A stretch of 35,469 nucleotides of DNA from Fimbriiglobus sp. (GTDB taxonomy: Bacteria > Planctomycetota > Planctomycetia > Gemmatales > Gemmataceae), in NCBI GenBank assembly GCA_022841795.1, contig JALHQU010000046.1:1-35469 (forward strand), given 5' to 3'. Below are positions 1 through 8,959 of the stretch, piece after piece. A program made the position numbers and the translations under genes. The notes beneath the pieces were generated by a model. That model was not told the DNA's origin and ran no database searches. It saw only the letters and a list, made by a program, of their open reading frames with translations. Position 1 is the stretch's first letter. Each line of letters begins with the position of its first letter.

Positions 1-1572
1 GGCGGCGCGGGCGGCGTCCGGCGGGGCGGCGGCGGCGGCGGCCGGCAGCAGCACCTTGAACGTGGTGCCCTTCCCCTCCTGCGAGTACACCTTGATCGCC
101 CCGCCGTGCGTGCGGATGATGCCGGCCACCGCGCTCAGCCCGAGGCCGCGGCCGGTGAACTTGGTGGTGAAGAACGGCTCGAAGATGCGGGCCTTGGTGG
201 CCTCGCTCATGCCGACGCCGTTGTCCGACACCTCCAGGGTGACGTACCGCCGCGGGGGCAGGTCGCCGGCCCCGATGTCCGCCAGGTACTCGGCGTCCGC
301 GTCGATGCTGCCGGTGGCGACGGAGATCAGCCCGCTGGTGTCGCCGATGGCGTCGGACGCGTTGGTGATCAGGTTCATGGCCACCTGCCGTAGCTGGGTC
401 GGGTCGCCGCTCACCGCCGGCAGGTCGCGGGTCAGGTCGAACCGCAGCACCGCCTTCTTGGAGATGGTCATGGCCAGCAGGCTGGCCATCTCCTGCACCA
501 GCCGGTTCAGGTCGATCGGCTGCACCGCCACCTGCCCCTTGCCGGCGTACGCCAGCATCTGCCCGCACAGGTCGGCCGCCCGCACCGCCCCCTTCTCGAT
601 GTGCTCCAGGTGCGCCGCCGCCGGGTGCCCGGTCTCCTGCAGCTCCAGCCGGGCGAGGGAGGCGTACCCGAGGATGCCGGTGAGCAGGTTGTTGAAGTCG
701 TGCGCGATGCCGCCGGCCAGCACCCCGAGCGACTCCAGCTTCTGCGCGTGCAGCATCCGCCGCTCGTGCTTCTGCTGCTCCTCCGCCGCCCGCTTGTCCG
801 CCTCCGCCCGCAGCTGGTCGGTCACGTCGATGCCCACCCCGCCGACGTACCGCCGCCCGCCGGCGTCGGTGAACGGGAACTTGACGTTCAGCCAGGTGTG
901 CGTCGTCCCGTCCGGCACCGCCCCGGTCTCCGTCACCTGCTCGGCCGCCCCGCTCACCAGCACCCGCAGGTCGTTCGCCCGGAACTGGGCGGCCACGTCC
1001 GCCGGCCACACGCCGAAGTCCGTCTTCCCGATCCACCCGTCGTCCGCCCCGATCTGCCGGCGGTACGCCCCGCTCAGGTACACGTACCGCCCGTCCGCGT
1101 CCTTCATCCACGCCACCGCCGGGCTGGCGTCCATGAACGTGTGGAACAGCCCCGCCGCCTCCCGCCGGGCCGCCTCCGCCTCCCGGAACGCGGTCACGTC
1201 GGTGCCCACCGCCAGCACGCTCGCCACCTGCCCGCCCGAATCGAACTCGGGCAGGAACAGCGCGTGAACGGTCCGCACGTCGGCCGGCGGGCCGATGTCG
1301 AACGAGCACTCGTCCGCCGCCCCGGCGAACGCCCGCCCGGCGGCGGCGGTGAACACCCGCTTGGTCTCGTCCGGCACCGGCATCTTCAGGTCGGCGAACG
1401 GGCGACCGATGAGCTCGGCCGCCGGCTGCCCCACCTGCTCGGCGTACCGGCGGTTGACGAACAGGAAGCGGAAGTCGCGGTCGAACCGGATGACGGTGAC
1501 GGGCAGGCGGTCGTAGACGAGTTCGGACACGGACGCGAGCTGGGACAGCGACGGGTCGGACGGCGACGGCAT
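1..1572 (-). CDS. PAS-PAS sensor histidine kinase, C-terminus outside the window
   Basis: The frame is open from position 1572 to the window edge, giving the first 524 residues. Two PAS-like domains (about residues 18-130 and 140-255) precede a short coiled linker, a HisKA dimerisation helix with H-box GGIAHDFNNLL (phospho-acceptor His291), and a HATPase_c domain with N-box NLITNASDAI (about 400), G1 box DNGVGM (450), F-box FEPFFTTK (464) and G2 box GRGLGLS (474). There is no membrane segment or signal peptide, so it should be cytoplasmic. The visible sequence ends in an Ala/Pro-rich linker just after the ATPase domain, the usual junction to a receiver domain, so a hybrid kinase is likely (inference). 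ATG at 1572 is preceded by GAGG at 6-nt spacing; an in-frame GTG at 1593 is a less likely start. The signal sensed is unknown. Confidence 0.93.
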   Translation of the reverse strand, partial: MPSPSDPSLSQLASVSELVYDRLPVTVIRFDRDFRFLFVNRRYAEQVGQPAAELIGRPFADLKMPVPDETKRVFTAAAGRAFAGAADECSFDIGPPADVRTVHALFLPEFDSGGQVASVLAVGTDVTAFREAEAARREAAGLFHTFMDASPAVAWMKDADGRYVYLSGAYRRQIGADDGWIGKTDFGVWPADVAAQFRANDLRVLVSGAAEQVTETGAVPDGTTHTWLNVKFPFTDAGGRRYVGGVGIDVTDQLRAEADKRAAEEQQKHERRMLHAQKLESLGVLAGGIAHDFNNLLTGILGYASLARLELQETGHPAAAHLEHIEKGAVRAADLCGQMLAYAGKGQVAVQPIDLNRLVQEMASLLAMTISKKAVLRFDLTRDLPAVSGDPTQLRQVAMNLITNASDAIGDTSGLISVATGSIDADAEYLADIGAGDLPPRRYVTLEVSDNGVGMSEATKARIFEPFFTTKFTGRGLGLSAVAGIIRTHGGAIKVYSQEGKGTTFKVLLPAAAAAAPPDAARAA

Positions 1573-1753
1573 GAACGCCTCGGAGGTCGGCACGGGCCGG
1601 GGCGGGCGGCGGAACGACACCCGAATTGTAGTGCGACTCGCCCGGCGTGCCAGTTCGGTCGAACGAGCGACCGTGCGGGGCGGGCCGGAAGTGCGTCGTG
1701 CCTGAAGTGGTGGGTGGCGAACCATCACCCCTCCCCGTTGGGGAGGGGTCGCC

Positions 1754-1787
1754 GGGGGGGGGGCGGGGGGGGGGGGGCGCCCCCCCC
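1754..1787. other. Extreme G/C homopolymer run (G10-C-G13-C-G-C8)
   Basis: A run of 10 G, one C, 13 G, then C, G and 8 C. No other tract in the window resembles it. It could form a G-quadruplex or a GC stem, or it could be a base-calling or assembly error, since it lies just inside the left hairpin of the 1725-1973 element. Confidence 0.6.
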
Positions 1788-1801
1788 ACCGGCTCCCAGC
1801 A

Positions 1802-1884
1802 AACCCGGCGGGGGTTGGCGTACCCGCTACCCCGTGTGGAACGCTCCCTCACGCTGAAGCGTGAACTCCAACACCCGCCGGGTT
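1802..1884. repeat. Damaged copy of palindromic repeat family A
   Basis: The right arm (1850-1884) carries the family core CACGCTGAAGCGTGAACTCC also found at 8701 and 17799. Only the outer 17 bp of the left arm (1802-1818) pairs with it; the inner left arm is missing. It sits inside the 1725-1973 element, so it is probably an older or interrupted insertion. Confidence 0.6.
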
Positions 1885-1990
1885 CACCCGGAAGGCACTT
1901 CACCGGGAGAATCCGACCCCACCCCCGGCTCGTGCTCCGCACTCGCCGACCCCTCCCCGACGGGGAGGGGTGAGAACTTCCGCCCGGATG

Positions 1991-3472
1991 TTACTTCTCG
2001 CCTCGCAGTGCCGCCTTCGCGACGGCCGCCGCCATCTCCTTGTTGATCCGCTCCCGCAGTTTCGCGTCCACCAGCGCGTGCGTCTTGCCGGGGAACAGCT
2101 CCACCACCGCGTCGGACCCGAGCTTCGCCACCCGCCTCTTCAGCAGCCGGGCGGCGCCGTCCAGGTAGAACGTGTCCTCGTCGCCCATGTACACGTGCAC
2201 CTTGCCCGCCAGCTTCGGCCCGAGCGTCGCCCACTCCCGCCGCAGCTTCAGGCTGATGTCGAACGGCTCCCACGCCTCGGCCACGTCCGGGTCGATCGCC
2301 CCGGTCGTGCGGTCCCACAGCTTCCGCGGCTTGCCGTCCTTCCCCCGCGGGCTGAACACCGCCTCGAACGACTCCAACTGCCCGCCCCGGCCCATCACCT
2401 CCTCCATCTTCGAGAACGAGTCGAAGTACATCACCCCCCGGCCGCTGCTGCGGGACAGCGCCCGCCGCCCGCCCTTCGGGTCGGTGAACAGGTTGGCGGC
2501 CGGCGTGTACAGGTCCACCCGCTGGAAGTCGCGGAAGTCCACCGGGTCGGGGGAGGTGCTCCAACACCCGCCGAACGTGTCCGGGTACGCCACCTGCAAC
2601 CACAGGCTGCTCCACCCGCCGGACGAGTGCCCGGTGACGAGCCGGGCGGCGGGCGTGCCGATGCAACGGAACTGTTTCTCGATGTGCGGGATCAACTCCT
2701 CGACCAGCGCGGTTCCTCGCGGACCGTTGTTCGCCGAGTCGGCGAACACGTGGTGCCCGAGCCGGCAGTTGCCGTCCAGCACCACCCACACGAACTCGGT
2801 GCCGTCCAGGGTCGCCGGCCGGCGGCCGAGGGCGGCGAAGTGGTCCCCGCCGAACCCGGTGATCTCGTACACCACCGGGTACTTGCGGTCGGGTTCCTTG
2901 GCGAACGACGGCGGCAGCACCACCCCCGCCCGCATCCGCGTCGGCTGGCCGTGGAATTTCGTCAGCAGTTTGCTCTCGATGTCCACCAGCTTGACGGCGT
3001 CGGTCTCCTTGAACTCCCGCTCGGCCGCCACCTGGTCGAGTGACAGGGCGGTGTCACCGGCGGCGGTCGGGTCGAAGTCTTTCAGCTCCACCGGCTTCGA
3101 GTACAGGTTGCCGGGGCTGGCGGCGAAGCTGATGCCGCCCAGGTCGCGGTCCAGCATCGCCTGGGCGAAATACGTGCCCGGCTTCACGTCCTTCAGCGGC
3201 ACGGTGCTGAGGGCGTCCGCCCCGACGACGAGCGGGGTGCCGGGCTTCCACCCGGTCACGTCCACGGCGAACGCCGGCTCGGTGTTCCCCCAGCTCAGGC
3301 CGCGGATGACGGTCGTGGGTTTCGTTCGCGCCAGCACGACCACCACCCGGCCGGTGAACGGCTGGGCGAGCTTGGCCGAGTCGAAGGTGAGGGTGAACGA
3401 CGCCGGCTTCGGGTCGGCGGCGACAGCCAGAGGAGCGAGAGCAAAGACGGCGAGGCAGGCGAGCGGGCGCAT
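1991..3472 (-). CDS. Exported esterase-like alpha/beta hydrolase
   Basis: The 493-residue product begins MRPLACLAVFALAPLAVAA, a clear Sec signal peptide. About residues 25-135 form an all-beta N-terminal part. The rest is an alpha/beta hydrolase of the putative-esterase (EsterD/enterochelin-esterase-like) type, with nucleophile elbow GHSSGG (Ser283), probable acid Asp431 or Asp433 in GDEDTF, and probable catalytic His465 in GKTHALVD. All three triad positions are therefore present. The substrate is unknown; the family cleaves esters and thioesters. Starting at 3472 puts GGAG 7 nt upstream and begins directly at the leader; a longer frame to 3508 would add 12 Arg-rich residues. A TATAAC hexamer at 3516-3511 fits its promoter. 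No operon partner is obvious. Confidence 0.85.
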   Translation of the reverse strand: MRPLACLAVFALAPLAVAADPKPASFTLTFDSAKLAQPFTGRVVVVLARTKPTTVIRGLSWGNTEPAFAVDVTGWKPGTPLVVGADALSTVPLKDVKPGTYFAQAMLDRDLGGISFAASPGNLYSKPVELKDFDPTAAGDTALSLDQVAAEREFKETDAVKLVDIESKLLTKFHGQPTRMRAGVVLPPSFAKEPDRKYPVVYEITGFGGDHFAALGRRPATLDGTEFVWVVLDGNCRLGHHVFADSANNGPRGTALVEELIPHIEKQFRCIGTPAARLVTGHSSGGWSSLWLQVAYPDTFGGCWSTSPDPVDFRDFQRVDLYTPAANLFTDPKGGRRALSRSSGRGVMYFDSFSKMEEVMGRGGQLESFEAVFSPRGKDGKPRKLWDRTTGAIDPDVAEAWEPFDISLKLRREWATLGPKLAGKVHVYMGDEDTFYLDGAARLLKRRVAKLGSDAVVELFPGKTHALVDAKLRERINKEMAAAVAKAALRGEK

Positions 3473-3510
3473 GGGGCGGCTCCGGCGGACGAGGGACCGG
3501 CGTGCCAACC

Positions 3511-3516
3511 GTTATA
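3511..3516 (-). promoter_or_regulatory. Putative -10 hexamer for the esterase gene
   Basis: On the minus strand this reads TATAAC, 38 nt before the ATG at 3472, which leaves room for a short leader holding the GGAG Shine-Dalgarno. I see no convincing -35 element. Confidence 0.4.
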
Positions 3517-3536
3517 CCAGACGGGCCGGCCGGACC

Positions 3537-3691
3537 GGGGACTGGCTCATTTTCGCCCCGGCCTGTCGCGGAATGTGACGAGTATCGAAAATGTGCCTGT
3601 CCCCGGTCCGGTGGGGGGAACACGGGGACAGGCACCGTTTCGGCATTCCCCCCGACGGGGCTGGGCCGGCGACGAAACGGAGCCAGTCCCC
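3537..3691. repeat. Compound inverted repeat between two minus-strand genes
   Basis: Outer arms at 3537-3555 and 3673-3691 share GGGGACTGGCTC followed by TTTCG, with small differences. Inside them lies a second inverted pair, GTGCCTGTCCCC (3593-3604) and GGGGACAGGCAC (3624-3635). The block fills the space between the RRM gene stop and the esterase gene start. It may act as a terminator for the RRM gene, but there is no T-run. Confidence 0.55.
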
Positions 3692-3745
3692 TTCACCCGG
3701 TTGGTGCCGCCCGCGCGGACGGCACACGGCGTGTGCCTGCTACTC

Positions 3746-4036
3746 TCACGACCGGCGGGCGACGAGCGGGACGGCCGTGGCGAGCGGGCGGATCACCCGC
3801 TGGGTGGCCTCGCTCACCATCATCGTCCGCCCCTGGAACGCCACCCCGTTCGTCGCCCGGATGGCGACGTCCGCCCCGTCGCTCATCTCGACGAGGGCGA
3901 ACCCGCGGCTGCGGCCGGTGTTCTTGTCCACCACCACCCCGGCGGTGGCCACCGTGCCGAACTTGGCGAACAGCTCGGTCAGGTCGTCGTCGGTGGTGCC
4001 GGGCGGCAGGTTGCCGACGTACAGTTTGGTGCTCAC
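3746..4036 (-). CDS. RRM-domain RNA-binding protein
   Basis: This 96-residue protein is almost entirely one RNA recognition motif. RNP2 is LYVGNL (residues 5-10) and RNP1 is RGFALVEM (44-51), with the usual spacing and an acidic helix TDDDLTELFAKFG between them. RNP1 usually carries aromatic residues at its third and fifth positions; here the third is Phe and the fifth is Leu, so one stacking residue is lost. The C-terminal 15 residues are a short basic tail, not the Gly-rich tail of many cyanobacterial relatives. The protein should bind single-stranded RNA in the cytoplasm; target RNAs are unknown. The start is GTG at 4036, with GAGG 6 nt upstream. It stands alone between repeat-filled spaces. 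Confidence 0.92.
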   Translation of the reverse strand: MSTKLYVGNLPPGTTDDDLTELFAKFGTVATAGVVVDKNTGRSRGFALVEMSDGADVAIRATNGVAFQGRTMMVSEATQRVIRPLATAVPLVARRS

Positions 4037-4200
4037 GGGGAACCTCTGCGGCCGACCGCCGGCCGGGTGTGGGGAGGGGACGCGACTCGGGCGGGGCGAG
4101 CGATCTCGGGGAGGGCGCCGTGAGCGGGCTCAGAGCGACGGCACCAAGAAGGGATGTGGTGAGTGTACCCAGTCGGCCGCGGGCCACACAGGGTAAAGGT

Positions 4201-4329
4201 GGAATTCGCGTTTCGCCGGCGGCCGAGGTTTTGTTAGCCCGACGCGCCAGCGAGGGGCGAGCCAGTTCCCTCGCTGGGGCGTCGGGCTAACAAGGGCGAA
4301 CAAGGGCACCGCGGAATTCGTGTTTCGCC
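4201..4329. repeat. Palindromic repeat family B flanked by 17-bp direct repeats
   Basis: The core is an inverted repeat with 26-bp arms, 4231-4256 and 4268-4293, one mismatch, beginning TTGTTAGCCCGACGC. A single arm of the same family lies at 11552-11577. The core is bracketed by direct repeats GGAATTCGCGTTTCGCC (4201-4217) and GGAATTCGTGTTTCGCC (4313-4329). This could be a target duplication or a chance partial copy. Positions 4037-4200 hold the leader of the RRM gene and nothing else I can identify. Confidence 0.6.
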
Positions 4330-4352
4330 CGCGCCCCGCCGCCGGCCGGTGT

Positions 4353-4358
4353 TACAAT
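4353..4358 (+). promoter_or_regulatory. Putative -10 hexamer for the small gene at 4392
   Basis: TACAAT lies 33 nt before the ATG at 4392, in the context GGTGTTACAATGCTGG. It resembles the -10-like hexamers seen before the genes at 25772 and 34834. No clear -35 element is visible. Confidence 0.4.
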
Positions 4359-4391
4359 GCTGGGTTGCCCCTGCACGCACGAGGATCCGCG

Positions 4392-4679
4392 ATGCCGCAC
4401 TCTCTCCCCGGCCCGTGGGTGGTGTACCGAATGGGGGCGGTGATGCGGCAGGGCGGGCAGAACGCGGTCTGCACCCAGTCCGAGTGGGAGGCGATGGAGC
4501 TGGCCGCCCCCGGCGTGCACACCCTCATCCGCGAGCGGATCGGGAACGAGGGCGAGGCCGAGCGGCTGGCCCGCGACCTGCAAACCCCGCCGCCGAGTCC
4601 GCCGACCGCCCGCCGGTCGGCGTTCCAGCGCCCCCCGGCCCCGGCCGAGGCCGTGCCGCAAACGCCGCCCGCCGGGTGA
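4392..4679 (+). CDS. Small protein of unknown function
   Basis: A 95-residue protein that I do not recognise. The first 65 residues (MPHSLPGPWVVYRMG onward) look like a compact soluble domain with a helical stretch SEWEAMELAAPG; the last 30 residues are Pro/Ala-rich and probably disordered. No signal peptide, membrane segment or metal-binding motif is visible. The ATG at 4392 has GAGG 7 nt upstream and a -10-like TACAAT at 4353, which supports it as a real gene. A longer in-frame start at 4320 would cross that promoter-like hexamer and is less likely. Confidence 0.7.
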   Translation: MPHSLPGPWVVYRMGAVMRQGGQNAVCTQSEWEAMELAAPGVHTLIRERIGNEGEAERLARDLQTPPPSPPTARRSAFQRPPAPAEAVPQTPPAG

Positions 4680-4684
4680 GAAGT

Positions 4685-4797
4685 GCTGGTCTGGCGTCGC
4701 CTGACCAGCGAGCCGCCACAGAGGGCGGCCCCTACGAGGTGGTTGATCTGTAGGGGCCGCCCTCTGTGGCGGCCCGCCGACCGCCCCCGGCGGTCGG
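4685..4797. repeat. Hairpin / inverted repeat / hairpin element, family C copy 1
   Basis: The centre is a perfect inverted repeat with 24-bp arms (4712-4735 and 4750-4773) built on GCCGCCACAGAGGGCGGCC. On its left is a short hairpin GCTGGTC / GACCAGC (4685-4691 and 4703-4709). On its right is the hairpin CCGACCGCC-CCC-GGCGGTCGG (4777-4797). Other copies are at 29942-30052 and, cut by the window end, at 35413. It lies directly after the stop of the small gene at 4392. Confidence 0.8.
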
Positions 4798-4897
4798 TGC
4801 CTACCTTGCCCGCGCCCGGCGGGCTACACGTCCGCACACCCACCGCTAAGACATCTCCTGCCCTCCGAACCCTCATCTCACCCCAGGGACGCTGCCA

Positions 4898-8128
<3,231 letters not shown>

Positions 8129-8140
8129 CCTGGCCGTATC

Positions 8141-8196
8141 GGGTGGCCGACTCCCTCCGGGAGTCGGCCCCGACTGTCGGAGACAGTCGGCCACCC
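8141..8196. terminator. Nested hairpins between convergent genes, likely bidirectional terminator
   Basis: Two perfect hairpins lie side by side: GGCCGACTCCC-TCC-GGGAGTCGGCC (8145-8169) and CCGACTGTC-GGA-GACAGTCGG (8170-8190). The outer ends GGGTGGCCGACT (8141-8152) and AGTCGGCCACCC (8185-8196) also pair, so alternative folds exist. The position, 12 nt after one stop codon and 2 nt before the opposing one, fits termination for both genes. There is no T-run, and the unit may equally be a dispersed repeat. Confidence 0.55.
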
Positions 8197-8198
8197 GT

Positions 8199-8408
8199 TC
8201 ACCCCGTCATCGCCGGGCGGGGGAACAGGTCGGCGAACAGCCGCCGCAGCAACTGGCCGACGGTCATGCCCCGCTTCTGCGCGGCTTCTTCCAGCGCCGC
8301 CACCTGCCACTCGGGCAGCAGCAGCGGCAGCTCAATCACCTCGTCCGAGTACAGACCGGCCGGGTGCGTCAGGTCCGCGGCGTCGGTCCATCCGAGTGTG
8401 GTAGGCAT
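8199..8408 (-). CDS. Small ribbon-helix-helix-like protein
   Basis: A 69-residue protein. After a polar N-terminus, ELPLLLPEWQ could be the DNA-contacting strand of a ribbon-helix-helix (CopG/Arc-like) fold. It is followed by helix VAALEEAAQKRG and the turn plus second helix MTVGQLLRRLFADLF; the pattern LxxAAxxxGMTVxxLLRR is typical of such proteins. A regulatory or antitoxin-like role is possible, but no toxin gene adjoins it, so this is inference. The ATG at 8408 has no Shine-Dalgarno; CACAAC ends 6 nt before it, which hints at a leaderless transcript. A longer frame up to 8576 has an unconvincing N-terminus. Confidence 0.65.
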   Translation of the reverse strand: MPTTLGWTDAADLTHPAGLYSDEVIELPLLLPEWQVAALEEAAQKRGMTVGQLLRRLFADLFPRPAMTG

Positions 8409-8660
8409 GTGACCGTTGTGGCAAGCGGTGCGGGCAATTTCAACAGGTGGGAGATGAAATCCCCTCAGGAGCAACCCGGATGCCGAACCCGCCTGGCATC
8501 CCGGACGGCCGCCCGATTCCACCATTTTCGGGGGGGAAGGGCGTCGGTCCGGTTTCACTGCCGGTATCGGTCGCACAACTTACATGCAGTCGCTGCGCGG
8601 ATTTCGGGACGGCAGGTCTGTTCCACACACGGCAGGATGATACGCCCCTCATAACTACAG
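8409..8660. other. Non-coding stretch upstream of the RHH-like gene
   Basis: I see no gene here that I can support. Short frames exist on both strands, but their composition (many Pro, Gly and Cys, no initiation signals) looks like chance. The stretch is somewhat richer in A/T than the genes around it. CACAAC at 8415-8420, read on the minus strand, may be the -10 of the gene starting at 8408. Confidence 0.5.
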
Positions 8661-8729
8661 CCGGGGTTGGAGTTCACGCTTCAGCGTGAGGAGCGGTCAC
8701 TCACGCTGAAGCATGAACTCCAACCCCGG
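8661..8729. repeat. Palindromic repeat family A, near-complete copy
   Basis: Inverted arms of 29 bp at 8661-8689 and 8701-8729 differ at one base and share the core TTCACGCTTCAGCGTGA. The loop is 11 nt. The same core occurs at 1850 and 17754-17830. The 8730-8959 segment that follows is the upstream region of the gene at 8960 and holds nothing else I can name. Confidence 0.8.
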
Positions 8730-8959
8730 CCGGTTTATTTCCAATGGGGTATGGGTGATTTCGCCGCAGCTCACCCGCCCGCGGCTGAACCCGATCCGGT
8801 AATTCCGGTCGGTGGGGGTGGAGAAAATGGCGAAAATGGTCGCACAGCCGATGAAATCGGCCCAGTCCTGAGTTACCTTCAAGGCGTCCCCGTTCGCGGC
8901 TCGCCCCCGCGCCGGCGGAGCCTGCCCTGTCCGATCGCACCCCGGATCGAGTACCGCTG

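Larger units (their letters stand above)
1725..1973. repeat. MITE-like element with 27-bp hairpin-forming inverted ends
   Basis: The two ends, 1725-1751 and 1947-1973, are inverted copies differing at one base. Each end is itself a hairpin built on ACCCCTCCCC / GGGGAGGGGT. The 249-bp unit encodes nothing I can support and fills most of the gap between the kinase start and the esterase stop. It contains a damaged copy of another repeat (1802-1884) and a long G/C run. Whether it moved as a unit is inference. Confidence 0.6.

Noticed and set aside
601-1857. Long plus-strand open frame opposite the kinase gene
   Set aside because: The product is an Arg/Pro/Gly/His-rich shadow of the minus-strand kinase; the kinase frame shows PAS, HisKA and ATPase motifs throughout.
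8199-8408. Toxin-antitoxin pair based on the RHH-like protein
   Set aside because: No toxin-like gene adjoins it; the neighbours are a convergent Asp-box gene and a non-coding gap.
8447-8689. Plus-strand frame of 80 residues in the 8.4-8.9 kb gap
   Set aside because: Ends inside the family A repeat, has no recognisable domain, and shows poor codon bias.
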